64,000 bases of DNA from Citrobacter amalonaticus. Lineage in GTDB: Bacteria > Pseudomonadota > Gammaproteobacteria > Enterobacterales > Enterobacteriaceae. Made by a program: the position numbers and the translations under genes. Shown here in pieces: positions 53,765 to 64,000 of the stretch (the first letter of the stretch is position 1; each line of letters opens with the position of its first letter). Below the pieces are notes generated by a model. It had not been told where the DNA came from, made no database searches, and was given only the letters and a program-made list of their open reading frames with translations. Location of the stretch: the NCBI GenBank assembly GCA_028994555.1, contig JARDVN010000001.1, positions 2,976,001 to 3,040,000 of the forward strand, in the 5' to 3' direction.

Positions 53765-54886
53765 TTATGCCGTAAATCGGGAGAGGCGGAAGGGGGCCAG
53801 GTCAAAGGCGGATGGCTTTCCCTGGGCAAAGTCAGCGGCAATTTCACCCAGCACAGAGGCAAACTTAAAGCCATGACCGCTCAGGCCAGTGACAACCAAC
53901 GTGTTGTCGTGGCCGGGCAAGGTATCAATGATGAAGTCTTCATCTGGCGAATTGTCATAGGTACAGGCAGCTCCGTGCAGACAGCAACCCACTCCCGGAA
54001 GAACATTGCGCAGGAACGGGAACGCTTCAGAACCGTCACTGGCGACGCTGGCAAAGGGTTTACGTTCAGCTTCTGAATGGATAAGTTGCCCACCGTTATG
54101 TTTACCGATTTTCAGTTCGTCGTTCTCCGCCGGGAAACCGTAGTACTGATCGCCGTTGGGTAGCTCACCGGTGAAGGCCGGGAATTTATTCTTGATGCTA
54201 TAGCGCCCATCGGCCTGATACCAGGCAAACACTTTTCGTACTGGCTGGATCGGGAGTTCGGGGAGCAAAGCCTGCACCCAGGTCCCGGCGCTCACCAGCG
54301 CTTTCTTCGCACTGTATTCGCCGTCAGCCGTTTCAACGATGACGCCGCCGTCATCATCATGGTGAATGGCCGTGACCGGACAGTTGAAGAGCTGTGCGCA
54401 TCCCGCTTCTTCCGCCAGACGGATCCAGGTTTTTATCGCCAGTTCGCTGCGTAAAAAACCGGAATCAGCTTCGAACAAACCGGTGTAATCAGCAGGGACG
54501 CGAATTTCAGGCCAGCGTGCCATAATGGTCGAAGCATCCAGTTGCTCAACGTTTAATTGCCACTGCTTCGCGCTGTGGGCGACGTTCGCCAGGAAAGCAG
54601 AATCGGCGGGGCCAAGGTTGATGACGCCGGAGCGGACGAAAATCGGCTCTTCATTTTGAGTGGAGAGTTCGTCCCATAGTGCCTGCGCGCGCAGCACCAG
54701 CGGAACGTATTTTTCACCTTCGCCATAGGCGTGGCGGATCAACCGGGTGTCACCGTGATGGCTACCCTGTTGATGCGGTGGCATATGCGCATCGGTCATC
54801 AAAACGTTTAACCCGGCGCGAGTGGCATAATAACCTGCGGCTGCCCCAACGGACCCGCTGCCTATAATGATTAAGTCGTATTTCAT
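53765..54886 (-). CDS. solA: SolA, N-methyl-L-tryptophan oxidase
   Basis: 373 residues. FAD-binding [10 protein letters not shown] at 9-18, covalent-flavin Cys in [13 protein letters not shown] (about 308), and [12 protein letters not shown] near the C-terminus. A monomeric sarcosine oxidase family member that demethylates N-methyl amino acids, giving H2O2 and formaldehyde. Start 54886 ([11 protein letters not shown]) matches E. coli. Intact. Confidence 0.95.
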   Translation of the reverse strand: MKYDLIIIGSGSVGAAAGYYATRAGLNVLMTDAHMPPHQQGSHHGDTRLIRHAYGEGEKYVPLVLRAQALWDELSTQNEEPIFVRSGVINLGPADSAFLANVAHSAKQWQLNVEQLDASTIMARWPEIRVPADYTGLFEADSGFLRSELAIKTWIRLAEEAGCAQLFNCPVTAIHHDDDGGVIVETADGEYSAKKALVSAGTWVQALLPELPIQPVRKVFAWYQADGRYSIKNKFPAFTGELPNGDQYYGFPAENDELKIGKHNGGQLIHSEAERKPFASVASDGSEAFPFLRNVLPGVGCCLHGAACTYDNSPDEDFIIDTLPGHDNTLVVTGLSGHGFKFASVLGEIAADFAQGKPSAFDLAPFRLSRFTA

Positions 54887-54956
54887 CGGTTTCTCTCTGC
54901 TGTCGCGTTTGATGCAGAGTAAATAAGTGAAATGCGTAATACAACCCAGAAATAGC

Positions 54957-54979
54957 AAAGGCACCCAGAAGGTGCCTTT
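54957..54979. terminator. Hairpin between bssS and solA
   Basis: AAAGGCACC (54957-54965) and GGTGCCTTT (54971-54979), nine perfect pairs, with six T on the plus side and a weaker T tail on the minus side. It probably ends bssS transcripts. Confidence 0.75.
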
Positions 54980-55002
54980 TTTAAGTGAGAATGTCCGTCT
55001 CG

Positions 55003-55257
55003 TTAGTGCCGACGGTATTCGTTGGCCTGGTAATCGCCGGATTCGATTTTGGCTATGCCGGCTTCTAATATCGAAATAAATTGTCTGGCAACATCGGTGG
55101 TTAACCAGAGCGTCTGACCGACTTCTGTACCATCGGGTTCGGGACGATTTGGAGTCTGGTAATGCAAACGCAGCATCAGCGCGTCATAGCTATCTACGGT
55201 GCTGATGTCCCATCCCACAAGCGGATGAGTCTGAATGACTTCATTATTCTTTTCCAT
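55003..55257 (-). CDS. bssS: BssS, biofilm regulator
   Basis: 84 residues ([20 protein letters not shown]), highly conserved with E. coli BssS, which influences biofilm and indole/AI-2 responses. No recognisable DNA-binding motif. A second ATG one codon upstream (55260) is possible. Intact. Confidence 0.94.
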   Translation of the reverse strand: MEKNNEVIQTHPLVGWDISTVDSYDALMLRLHYQTPNRPEPDGTEVGQTLWLTTDVARQFISILEAGIAKIESGDYQANEYRRH

Positions 55258-55578
55258 CATGCCCCCCTAATTCGTGTTACAAGACAACGGCTTTCGAGGT
55301 TCAATGCGTTTTTATCTGAAGCAACTTCAGTATATCAATAAATAAGGGTATTCACTGAGATTTTAAAGAGGGGGGAGCATAAATTTCTGCAAATTAAGAA
55401 TTTATGAGTAATTAATCGCCATCTTATTCACACTTTTTAAGTATGTTGTGCAATATTTTTGAGCGACCGGTGAAAATATAAACAATTCTTAAGGTTGTAG
55501 AGAATTTTAAAATGGATGAAAAATGACAGATAAAAAAAGCCGGGGCGACCCGGCAAAAGAGACTACGGCATAGCATTT
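55258..55578. other. bssS-dinI intergenic region with the dinI terminator
   Basis: 321 bases, AT-rich, no gene seen. The right part holds the dinI terminator on the minus strand: GCCGGG, loop TCGC, CCCGGC, then seven T (55532-55554, read leftward). The left half should contain the bssS promoter. Confidence 0.7.
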
Positions 55579-55824
55579 TTATTCTTTAATGAACCAGTCG
55601 TCGGCGCTTTCCCAGGTTTCCTGAAGAATTTCACTGATCCGTTCTTTATCTTCTTTCGTCGCACCAATGACGGACAAATTATTGGCTGCAGCGTAACGGA
55701 CGGTGACATTACCGTCATTGTCGGGAAAGGAGTGAGTAATACGGCGGGAGAGTTCGCCTGCCAGGGCATCAATGGCACCGGCAGGCAAAGGTGAAGTTTT
55801 AGCAATAGTGACTTCAATACGCAT
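55579..55824 (-). CDS. dinI: DinI, DNA-damage-inducible RecA modulator
   Basis: 81 residues (MRIEVTIAKTSPLPAGAIDA) ending with the acidic helix TWESADDWFIKE that mimics DNA and contacts RecA. It stabilises RecA filaments and slows LexA/UmuD cleavage. A LexA box lies 20 bases upstream. Intact. Confidence 0.96.
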   Translation of the reverse strand: MRIEVTIAKTSPLPAGAIDALAGELSRRITHSFPDNDGNVTVRYAAANNLSVIGATKEDKERISEILQETWESADDWFIKE

Positions 55825-55844
55825 AATAGCCCCCCTGTTGAATA

Positions 55845-55864
55845 TACTGTTTATTTATACAGTT
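55845..55864. promoter_or_regulatory. LexA box of dinI
   Basis: TACTGTTTATTTATACAGTT fits CTGT-N8-ACAG exactly, with an AT-rich spacer. Placed just upstream of the dinI start. Confidence 0.93.
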
Positions 55865-55901
55865 GATCTAACCAAATTACAACAGGGAGCGCTGATTTTT
55901 T

Positions 55902-56948
55902 TTACTTTTTCATCGTCCAGTGTACCGTTTCGCCTCCGAGGAACGGCACCAGCGTATCGTCGGTGAGCGCAATGCTCTCCGGCACCTGTTGCTCTTCACG
56001 TACCAGCTCAATAAAGGTGTCATTCACTGGCAGGCCGTAGAATCGCGGACCGTTAAGAGAACAAAAGGCTTCAAGGTGCGCCAGTGCGTTCATCTCTTCA
56101 AACACGGTGGCATAGCTTGCCAGCGCCGTCGGCGCATTAAAGCAACCCGCACAACCACAGCTTGCCTCTTTACGATGACGGGCGTGCGGCGCGGAGTCGG
56201 TGCCGAGGAAGGCGCGTTCAAATCCGCTGGCAACCAGGTCTCGTAGCGCCTGCTGGTGGACATTGCGCTTCAGAATCGGCAGGCAGTAGAGGTGAGGACG
56301 AATACCGCCAACCAGCATATGGTTACGGTTAAACATCAGGTGTTGCGGAGTAATCGTCGCGGCCAGTAATTCATTGCCGTCACGGACATACTCCGCCGCA
56401 TCTTTCGTGGTGATATGCTCAAAGACCACTTTCAGCGCAGGCAGGCGCTGGCGCAGAGGCTCCATCACCGTCTCAATGAAACGCGCTTCGCGGTCAAAGA
56501 TATCGATATCGGTGTGGGTGACTTCGCCGTGCACCAGCAGCGGCATCCCGAGTTTTTCCATACGCTCCAGCACAGGCATGATGGCATCAATGGAGGTGAC
56601 GCCGTGACTGGAGTTGGTGGTGGCATTCGCCGGGTAGAGTTTTGCCGCCGTGAACACACCTTCGCGAAAGCCGCGCTCCAGTTCAGCGGGTTCCAGTGTG
56701 TCCGTTAAATAGCAGGTCATCAGCGGGGTGAAAGTGTGTCCGGCAGGAACGGCATCAAGGATGCGTTGACGGTAGGCGATAGCCGCATCCACCGTGGTGA
56801 TCGGCGGCGCAAGGTTGGGCATCACAATCGCACGTGCATAAATGCCGCTGGTGTAGGGCACGACTGTTTTTAACATTTCGCCATCGCGAAGGTGAAGGTG
56901 CCAGTCGTCTGGGCGGCGGATCTTTAAAACCTGGGAGGGTGCTGTCAT
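55902..56948 (-). CDS. pyrC: PyrC, dihydroorotase
   Basis: 348 residues. Zinc ligands HLH at 17-19 ([10 protein letters not shown]), the carboxylated Lys in [10 protein letters not shown] (about 103), VHGEVTH, FEHIT and the catalytic Asp in LGTDSAPH. It closes N-carbamoyl-aspartate to dihydroorotate. ATG 56948 gives the E. coli N-terminus MTAPSQVLK; 56951 is also possible. A leader hairpin and a PurR site lie upstream. Intact. Confidence 0.97.
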   Translation of the reverse strand: MTAPSQVLKIRRPDDWHLHLRDGEMLKTVVPYTSGIYARAIVMPNLAPPITTVDAAIAYRQRILDAVPAGHTFTPLMTCYLTDTLEPAELERGFREGVFTAAKLYPANATTNSSHGVTSIDAIMPVLERMEKLGMPLLVHGEVTHTDIDIFDREARFIETVMEPLRQRLPALKVVFEHITTKDAAEYVRDGNELLAATITPQHLMFNRNHMLVGGIRPHLYCLPILKRNVHQQALRDLVASGFERAFLGTDSAPHARHRKEASCGCAGCFNAPTALASYATVFEEMNALAHLEAFCSLNGPRFYGLPVNDTFIELVREEQQVPESIALTDDTLVPFLGGETVHWTMKK

Positions 56949-56956
56949 CAATATGC

Positions 56957-56986
56957 TCCGGCTGGGGGGATGTCATTTTTGCCGGA
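56957..56986 (-). promoter_or_regulatory. pyrC leader hairpin for CTP-dependent start switching
   Basis: In the mRNA sense TCCGGC and GCCGGA flank an 18-base loop; the right arm holds the GGAG ribosome site of pyrC. In E. coli and Salmonella, transcripts started at a C (high CTP) form this hairpin and are not translated, while those started a few bases later escape it. Confidence 0.8.
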
Positions 56987-56998
56987 AACAAAGGATAT

Positions 56999-57014
56999 GC
57001 GGAAACGTTTTCGT
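56999..57014. promoter_or_regulatory. PurR operator of pyrC
   Basis: GCGGAAACGTTTTCGT matches the PurR consensus ACGCAAACGTTTTCGT at 14 of 16 positions and lies in the pyrC promoter region, as in E. coli. Confidence 0.85.
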
Positions 57015-57022
57015 TTGCACGT

Positions 57023-57209
57023 AAAAAAAAGGCGCCGTAGCGCCTTTGAGAATGATGACAAACCTCATCCCGATACTGGACAAGCAGAAACAACCTAATT
57101 AAAAACGAGGAAAATCAATTGATTGATTTTCGGCTGCTTATCACAAAGAAGGAAAAACCACGTTTTTTTCTTCTTTGCCAGCGATCTGAAAGGCGCCGTA
57201 GCGCCTTTG
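57023..57209 (-). terminator. yceB downstream region: duplicated hairpin and palindromes
   Basis: AAAGGCGCCGTAGCGCCTTTG occurs twice without change in its 20-base core (57189-57209 and 57028-57048). Each forms GGCGC-TACG-GCGCC; read leftward only the distal copy has a strong tail of eight T (57023-57030). Between them are GAAAATCAAT-TG-ATTGATTTTC (57110-57131) and CAAAGAAG...CTTCTTTG near 57143-57176. The distal copy is the likely terminator of yceB. Confidence 0.75.
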
Positions 57210-57213
57210 TCGT

Positions 57214-57774
57214 TTAATCCGTGAACGGGATGATAATTTCACCCGGTTTCACTTCGATTCCTTTGGCATATTTTTTCGCCAGCGCTTCGCCTTTGCTACT
57301 GTCTTCGCGCAGAATGTACGCCGGTTGCTGGTTAAAGTAATTGCGCAGCGACTGGTTCAGATAGGGCATTAGCGTTTGCAGCACCGACTGCATTTTTTCC
57401 GGCGTCACGGTGGCGTCCACCACTTCCATTTCCTGCAGGAAGATGGCCCCTTTTTCTTTATTAAAGACGGGCAGCGCTTTCAGTTTGAGCTTGATGGTCG
57501 CTTTCTGGCTGCCAAACAGGGAATTCATATCCAGATTGGCATCGCCGGTCAGCGTCACTTTGTTCGGCTCTTCACGGCCGATCTGGCTGGAGAGGTTGTT
57601 CAGGACGATATGCGCATCGGCGACGCCCGGGAGACCAATATCTTTGGCAAAGTTGTTACGCTTTTCGAGCGCCTGATTAATTTCTTGTTCGCTTACGGTG
57701 TACTGCGTGAGCTGATTACAGCCGGTCAACAGGCCGCCAACAATCAATGCGGCAGCAAAAAAAATCTTCTTCAT
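57214..57774 (-). CDS. yceB: YceB, DUF1439 outer-membrane lipoprotein
   Basis: 186 residues, lipobox LLTGC (Cys 19) and a mature start NQLTQYTVSEQEINQALEKR. The DUF1439 fold resembles tubular lipid-binding (SMP-like) proteins. Function unknown in E. coli. Intact. Confidence 0.94.
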   Translation of the reverse strand: MKKIFFAAALIVGGLLTGCNQLTQYTVSEQEINQALEKRNNFAKDIGLPGVADAHIVLNNLSSQIGREEPNKVTLTGDANLDMNSLFGSQKATIKLKLKALPVFNKEKGAIFLQEMEVVDATVTPEKMQSVLQTLMPYLNQSLRNYFNQQPAYILREDSSKGEALAKKYAKGIEVKPGEIIIPFTD

Positions 57775-57861
57775 GAGGGTCCTCTACATGATGCGGTCAT
57801 CATAATCCCGACATAACGCAGCATGTGTTACCAGCGCGAACATCGCCAGTAGAAAAAACTG

Positions 57862-57895
57862 AAAATAGCGGTGGCCTGGGTCACCCTGCCACCGC
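57862..57895 (-). terminator. Terminator of grxB
   Basis: GCGGTGGC and GCCACCGC form an eight-pair stem over a 12-base loop, followed leftward by TATTTTC. It starts ten bases after the grxB stop. Confidence 0.82.
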
Positions 57896-57904
57896 CGGTG
57901 AACG

Positions 57905-58552
57905 TTAAATCGCCATAGATGATAACAGATTGACCTGCGTCTGTTTCGCCATATTGTCGCGATAGTCAGCAACGCGTGTCGGCCAGGTGATACCAGCTAC
58001 CAGCGTCAGATTACGCAACAGGGGAAATAACTGAATGTCATCTTCGGAAAGTTCACCGTTCACGCCATTAGGCTGCACAATGAGCTTATCGAGTGCGCGC
58101 AAATCATCACTGATTTTTTTGGTCAGGCCAGCGGAATGGGCAAGATGGTCGGCAAAACTGCCAATCATCGCCTCTTTCTTCTCAGTAAAGTATTTGCGTG
58201 CCGAAGGGGTGGAAAACTCATCAAACGCAGATTTTGCAAAACGTGGTAACAGCAGATGATTGGCATAGTTATTCACTTTGCGCAGCCACTCGTCAATGGC
58301 CGGGTTTTTCTTGCCGGTGAGCAGCGGTTTGCCATCCAGCTTATCGACGTAATGGACGATGTCCATGCTTTCCGGCAGATAACGACTGTCGTCTTTTTGC
58401 AGAATGGGCACCATTTTCTGGCCAATCATTCGGGTCGGGGTTTCGTCATCATCATTGGCTAAGACATTCAGTTCGACGGGGATATTCTTGAGGCCGAAAA
58501 TCATGCGGGCTTTGATGCAGAAAGGGCAGTGATCGTAAATATAAAGCTTCAC
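57905..58552 (-). CDS. grxB: GrxB, glutaredoxin 2
   Basis: 215 residues. An N-terminal glutaredoxin domain with CPFC at 9-12 and cis-Pro in KMVPILQ, then an all-helical GST-like domain. It is the atypical, abundant glutaredoxin that reduces glutathione mixed disulfides. Intact. Confidence 0.96.
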   Translation of the reverse strand: MKLYIYDHCPFCIKARMIFGLKNIPVELNVLANDDDETPTRMIGQKMVPILQKDDSRYLPESMDIVHYVDKLDGKPLLTGKKNPAIDEWLRKVNNYANHLLLPRFAKSAFDEFSTPSARKYFTEKKEAMIGSFADHLAHSAGLTKKISDDLRALDKLIVQPNGVNGELSEDDIQLFPLLRNLTLVAGITWPTRVADYRDNMAKQTQVNLLSSMAI

Positions 58553-58615
58553 GTTTCTCCTCCATTTGACTGTCAGTTCCCTTTCAGTATGGAGGAGACA
58601 CGCGCAGGTATCAAA

Positions 58616-59824
58616 TCAGGCGCCGGGTTCCAGCATGCCGCGCGGCGTGCGTTTGTGGCTGAACTGCCAGCCCAGCGCCAGGAAAGTAATGACGCCAATA
58701 ATCCCCAACATCATCCACGGCAACTCCGGCTGCTGGAGCAGTTTCCCCATATCAAACAGCCAGCCTCCACCGATATAACCAATTGCGCCACCAATGGCTA
58801 AGCCCAGGCGACTAAAGCCCATATAACTTCCGCGCGCACGCGCATCGGCCAGTGAAGCGCTGAGGGTCTCTCGGGCGGGTTCAGCAATAATCGAACCAAT
58901 ATAGAAGGTACAGATCAGCGTAAACAACTGCTGTAAGTCACTCACCAGTCCCACCGGTAACATACTCAGTGACATCAACAGTAAACCCGCCATCAGGCGA
59001 TGCTCAAGACGAAAACGCTTCTCGCTCCAGCGTGCAATAGGATAGAGCAGCGTTAGCGAGAGGCATGCCTCAATGGCATACATCCATTTCACCGCGGCAG
59101 GCGAACCGGCAATGTCATTAACCATAATCGGCAGCATCAGCATCACCTGCACCGCCAGCATGTAATAACCCGCCAGCGTCAGCACGTAGGTGACGAAGCG
59201 TTTATCGCTGAGCACCCGACTCATTCCTTCCCGTACCGGAATACGCACGGTAGAGAGTTTCCACGCGGGCAGTAGCCAGGCGTTAAAGGCGGCGCAGAGC
59301 ACGAACAATAGTGCCCCGGTCGCACAAACCAGACGGAAGTCATACTGCAACAACCAACTGCCTAACAACGCGCCGATAACGGCCCCTGCGCTGTCCTGCA
59401 TCATTAATATTGAGAAGAAGCGACCCCGCTGATGCGGGCGAATCAGCTTCACCACCAGCGCCGAGCGCGGTGGATCGAACAACGTCCCTCCGAGACCGGA
59501 GAGGAAACAGGAGAACCACAAAAGCCAGGGTTCATGGGCGATACCCATCGTGGCAAACCCGGCGGCGCGCATCAGCATGCCGGTGACGATCATTGGTTTT
59601 GCGCCAAAGCGATCGGCAATCGCGCCGCCAAAAATGCCCAGACCCTGTTGAATAAGCTGGCGCAGACCCAGCGCAATGCCGACCATCACGGCGGCCCAGC
59701 CCATTTGGTCGACGAAACGAATGGAGATCAGCGGGAACACGACGAAGAAGCCCAACACGACCAGCATATTATCGATGAGCAGGAAAGTTTTACCCAGGTT
59801 CCTGGCCTGCGAGACACGCGACAT
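58616..59824 (-). CDS. mdtH: MdtH, MFS multidrug transporter
   Basis: 402 residues, 12 helices, with [16 protein letters not shown] (motif A). Linked to quinolone resistance in E. coli when overexpressed. ATG 59824 ([14 protein letters not shown]) matches E. coli. Intact, in contrast to the related mdtG. Confidence 0.95.
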   Translation of the reverse strand: MSRVSQARNLGKTFLLIDNMLVVLGFFVVFPLISIRFVDQMGWAAVMVGIALGLRQLIQQGLGIFGGAIADRFGAKPMIVTGMLMRAAGFATMGIAHEPWLLWFSCFLSGLGGTLFDPPRSALVVKLIRPHQRGRFFSILMMQDSAGAVIGALLGSWLLQYDFRLVCATGALLFVLCAAFNAWLLPAWKLSTVRIPVREGMSRVLSDKRFVTYVLTLAGYYMLAVQVMLMLPIMVNDIAGSPAAVKWMYAIEACLSLTLLYPIARWSEKRFRLEHRLMAGLLLMSLSMLPVGLVSDLQQLFTLICTFYIGSIIAEPARETLSASLADARARGSYMGFSRLGLAIGGAIGYIGGGWLFDMGKLLQQPELPWMMLGIIGVITFLALGWQFSHKRTPRGMLEPGA

Positions 59825-60117
59825 TTCCCCTCCCGGGAAACACTCGTCATTCTTCGGGTTGCGCGGAATTTGCGGCAATCGAATGATTGAGAGTAGACAG
59901 AGCGAAGTAACTTCTATTCTGCGGCTTCGCTGCCTTTTTTGCCCACCCTCGCCGGGACAATATTTTTTTATCAAAAGTCCGTCTTGATAGAGAGTTTTCA
60001 TCAAAATGCAGGAATAATTCAAAAAATGGCAAATTGCACTTTTCACAGGGTGGTTTTGCACAGGTATAGTAAGTCAATCAGGGTGTAACGGCGATTCGGG
60101 AAGGAGTAGGAATAAAT

Positions 60118-60702
60118 ATGTTTGGCTATCGCAGTAACGTGCCAAAAGTGCGCTTAACCACCGACCGTCTGGTCGTGCGTTTAGTGCATGAGCGTGATGC
60201 CTGGCGTCTGGCAGATTATTACGCGGAAAATCGTCATTTTTTGAAACCCTGGGAACCGATTCGTGATGAAAGCCACTGCTATCCCTCCGGCTGGCAGGCG
60301 CGGCTGAGCATGATTGCCGAATTTCATAAGCAAGGTTCCGCATTCTACTTTGCATTGTTAGATCCCGAGGAAAAAGAGGTCATTGGCGTGGCGAATTTTT
60401 CTAACGTGGTGCGGGGATCTTTCCATGCCTGTTATCTGGGCTATTCCATCGGGCAGAAATGGCAGGGGCAGGGGCTGATGTTTGAAGCGCTGAGCGCCGC
60501 CATTCGCTATATGCAACGCACGCAACATATTCATCGTATTATGGCCAACTACATGCCGCACAATAAACGCAGCGGCGATTTACTCGCGCGACTCGGCTTT
60601 GAAAAAGAAGGTTACGCGAAAGATTATCTGTTGATTGACGGGCAATGGCGCGACCACGTGCTGACGGCGTTAACGACATCAGAATGGACCGCAGGGCGGT
60701 GA
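60118..60702 (+). CDS. rimJ: RimJ, N-acetyltransferase of ribosomal protein S5
   Basis: 194 residues, GNAT fold with the acetyl-CoA loop [18 protein letters not shown] and [19 protein letters not shown]. It acetylates Ala1 of S5. GGAAGGAG precedes the ATG. First of rimJ-yceH-mviM. Intact. Confidence 0.96.
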   Translation: MFGYRSNVPKVRLTTDRLVVRLVHERDAWRLADYYAENRHFLKPWEPIRDESHCYPSGWQARLSMIAEFHKQGSAFYFALLDPEEKEVIGVANFSNVVRGSFHACYLGYSIGQKWQGQGLMFEALSAAIRYMQRTQHIHRIMANYMPHNKRSGDLLARLGFEKEGYAKDYLLIDGQWRDHVLTALTTSEWTAGR

Positions 60703-60711
60703 GGATACCTT

Positions 60712-61359
60712 ATGAAATATGAATTAACGGCCGCTGAAGCGCGCGTGATTGGCTGTCTGCTCGAAAAACAGGTCACGACGCCTGAGCAATATCCGCTCTC
60801 GGTTAATAGTGTCGTCACCGCCTGCAATCAGAAAACCAACCGTGAACCGGTAATGAATCTGTCGGAACATGAAGTGCAGGAGCAGCTCGACACGCTGGTG
60901 AAGCGTCATTTCCTGCGCACGGTCAGCGGTTTTGGCAACCGCGTCACTAAGTATGAACAGCGTTTTTGTAACTCAGAATTTGGCAATCTGAAGCTGAGCC
61001 CGGCGGAAGTCGCGCTGGTTACCACACTCTTACTGCGTGGCGCGCAGACGCCGGGCGAATTGCGCAGTCGGGCATCGCGGATGTATGAGTTCAGCGATAT
61101 GGCCGAAGTGGAAGCAACGCTGGAACAACTGGCGAACCGCGACGATGGCCCTTACGTCGTCCGTCTGGCGCGTGAGCCGGGTAAACGTGAAAGCCGTTAT
61201 ATGCATCTGTTCTGTGGCGAGGTCGATGAGCAGGCGATCGCTGCCGTTGCGCCGCAGGCCGCCTCCGGGGATTTACAGGCTCGCGTCGAGGTACTTGAAA
61301 GCGAAGTCGCGGCACTCAAACAGCGCCTCGAATCGCTGCTGGAACATCTGGGAGAGTAA
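60712..61359 (+). CDS. yceH: YceH, DUF480 winged-helix protein
   Basis: 215 residues with two winged-helix domains ([40 protein letters not shown]) and a C-terminal coiled coil ([21 protein letters not shown]). Very close to E. coli YceH; function unknown. Nine bases after rimJ. Intact. Confidence 0.95.
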   Translation: MKYELTAAEARVIGCLLEKQVTTPEQYPLSVNSVVTACNQKTNREPVMNLSEHEVQEQLDTLVKRHFLRTVSGFGNRVTKYEQRFCNSEFGNLKLSPAEVALVTTLLLRGAQTPGELRSRASRMYEFSDMAEVEATLEQLANRDDGPYVVRLAREPGKRESRYMHLFCGEVDEQAIAAVAPQAASGDLQARVEVLESEVAALKQRLESLLEHLGE

Positions 61360-61360
61360 C

Positions 61361-62284
61361 GTGACAACATTACGTATCGGGGTCGTCGGTCTTGGCGGCA
61401 TCGCTCAGAAAGCCTGGCTCCCCGTGCTCGGTACCGGCAGTGACTGGACGTTACAGGCCGCCTGGTCGCCGTCGCGTGAAAAAGCGGAGAAAATCTGCGT
61501 AGCCTGGCGTATTCCGTATGCCGGTTCGCTGACGGACCTTGCCGCAGACTGCGACGCCGTGTTTGTCCACTCCAGCACGGCATCGCATTATGAGGTGGTC
61601 AGTGAGTTGCTCAATGCCGGCGTGCATGTTTGCGTTGATAAGCCGCTGGCGGAAAATTTGCGCGATGCCGAACGGCTGGTGGCGTTAGCGGCGAAGAAAA
61701 ATCTGACGCTGATGGTCGGTTTCAATCGTCGCTTTGCACCATTGTATCGTGAGCTGAAGGCGGGTCTGGGGACAGCGACGTCTCTGCGGATGGATAAACA
61801 CCGCGCCGACAGCGTGGGGCCTCAGGATCTGCGGTTTACGCTGCTGGATGATTATCTGCATGTCGTTGACACGGCGCTGTGGCTTGCAGGCGGCAACGCG
61901 CAGCTCAGCAGCGGGACGCTACTTACCAACGACGCGGGTGAGATGCTGTACGCAGAGCACCATTTCGCGACCAGTCAGCTGCAAATCACCACCAGTATGC
62001 ATCGTCGGGCGGGGAGCCAGCGTGAATACGTGCAGGCGGTGACCGATGGCGGGCTGATTGATGTGACGGATATGCGCGAATGGCGTGAAGAGCGCGGGCA
62101 GGGCGTATTGCACAAACCGGTTCCTGGCTGGCAAACCACGCTTGAACAGCGTGGATTCGCCGGCTGCGCGCGCCATTTTGTGGAATGTATACAAAATCAG
62201 ACGGTTCCGGAAACCGCGGGCGAGCAGGCGATCCTTGCCCAACGCGTGGTGGAAAAGCTCTGGCGCGAGGCAATGAGCGAATAA
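61361..62284 (+). CDS. mviM: MviM, Gfo/Idh/MocA-family oxidoreductase
   Basis: 307 residues from GTG 61361, one base after the yceH stop codon, with GGAGAG upstream. NAD(P)-binding GVVGLGGIAQKAWLPV at the start; the EKP-like DKPLAENLRDAE and HVVDTALWL of the family follow. Substrate unknown. In Salmonella and E. coli it precedes murJ. Intact. Confidence 0.95.
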   Translation: MTTLRIGVVGLGGIAQKAWLPVLGTGSDWTLQAAWSPSREKAEKICVAWRIPYAGSLTDLAADCDAVFVHSSTASHYEVVSELLNAGVHVCVDKPLAENLRDAERLVALAAKKNLTLMVGFNRRFAPLYRELKAGLGTATSLRMDKHRADSVGPQDLRFTLLDDYLHVVDTALWLAGGNAQLSSGTLLTNDAGEMLYAEHHFATSQLQITTSMHRRAGSQREYVQAVTDGGLIDVTDMREWREERGQGVLHKPVPGWQTTLEQRGFAGCARHFVECIQNQTVPETAGEQAILAQRVVEKLWREAMSE

Positions 62285-62344
62285 TCCCCGTAACATCTGG
62301 CGGTAGTAATTCACCGTAATCCAGGTAGACTAAGCGCCTCTTCC

Positions 62345-62367
62345 AACGCCTGCCTTGCAGGCGTTTT
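62345..62367 (+). terminator. Hairpin between mviM and murJ
   Basis: AACGCCTGC (62345-62353), loop CTT, GCAGGCGTT (62357-62365), with a short T tail. It may end mviM transcripts or attenuate into murJ, 27 bases away. Confidence 0.7.
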
Positions 62368-62393
62368 GCCGTAGGGTCTGGAATAAAAAAGCA

Positions 62394-63931
<1,538 letters not shown>

Positions 63932-63937
63932 TCATGT

Positions 63938-63998
63938 GGCCTGATGGCGTTTTGCTTATCAGGCCTGGTTTGTGCCGCAGGCCGGATAAGGTGCCACA
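63938..63998. repeat. REP/BIME-like palindrome after murJ
   Basis: GGCCTGAT (63938-63945) and ATCAGGCC (63958-63965) form a REP-type stem. GCAGGCCGGATAAGGTG (from 63977) resembles a second REP unit that runs to the window edge. Typical extragenic repeat of enterics, often an mRNA 3' stabiliser or gyrase/IHF target. Confidence 0.75.
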
Positions 63999-64000
63999 CC

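Overview
The window reads as chromosome of an enteric bacterium of the family Enterobacteriaceae, most likely Citrobacter or a close relative. From about 18.5 kb onward it is nearly colinear with the 22-25 min region of the Escherichia coli map (agp, wrbA, putAP, efeUOB, phoH, serX, ghrA, csg, opg, lpxL, pyrC, murJ). It also carries a Salmonella/Citrobacter-type scsABCD copper/thiol operon and a FetMP-type ferrous iron operon that laboratory E. coli lacks. The torSTRCAD, pgaABCD and rutABCDEFG operons that flank some of these genes in E. coli are absent here. No prophage, CRISPR array or integron is seen; the only complete mobile element is one IS1.

Layout. 0-4 kb: edge of an iron-type alcohol dehydrogenase, an AI-2E family permease, the polyferredoxin yccM and the cbpA-cbpM co-chaperone pair. 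4.2-7.6 kb: scsABCD. 7.8-16.8 kb: an orphan NqrC-like flavoprotein, then a Fur-box-headed operon fetM-fetP-DUF2318-two permeases-ATPase-thioredoxin, followed by an unrecognised HTH gene. 16.9-18.4 kb: a TauE/SafE permease and an ArsR-like regulator. 18.5-22.4 kb: agp with a Pho box, wrbA-yccJ, ymdF, rutR and an LprI-like protein. 22.4-28.3 kb: divergent putA and putP with PutA operators. 28.5-31.9 kb: efeUOB with a Fur box. 32-33.5 kb: phoH and tRNA-Ser(GGA), the latter beside an odd tRNA-like repeat. 33.7-36.7 kb: ghrA, ycdX, ycdY, ycdZ. 36.7-39.8 kb: a curli locus destroyed by an IS1-associated deletion (csgF truncated, csgE and csgD gone, csgB truncated; csgG, csgA and csgC left). 39.9-50.9 kb: ymdA, ymdB-clsC, opgC/opgGH, yceK, msyB, mdtG, lpxL. 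51-64 kb: trhO, yceI-yceJ, yceO, solA, bssS, dinI, pyrC, yceB, grxB, mdtH, rimJ-yceH-mviM and murJ, ending in a REP-like palindrome.

Functional themes. Two FTR1-family iron systems (FetM and EfeU), each behind a Fur box, sit 20 kb apart. Envelope thiol and metal stress is served by ScsABCD, the Fet thioredoxin and YccM. Surface assembly is represented by OpgCGH, ClsC, LpxL and MurJ. Curli production should be off, because the regulator, the nucleator and both curli promoters are missing.

Data quality. About 27 protein genes and the tRNA contain frame-breaking indels. Almost all are one extra base in a G/C/A/T run of five or more, and the protein continues perfectly in the next frame. The orthologues are housekeeping genes such as lpxL, murJ and opgG, so I read these as homopolymer overcalls in the assembly. 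The genes are annotated at full length with each shift noted.
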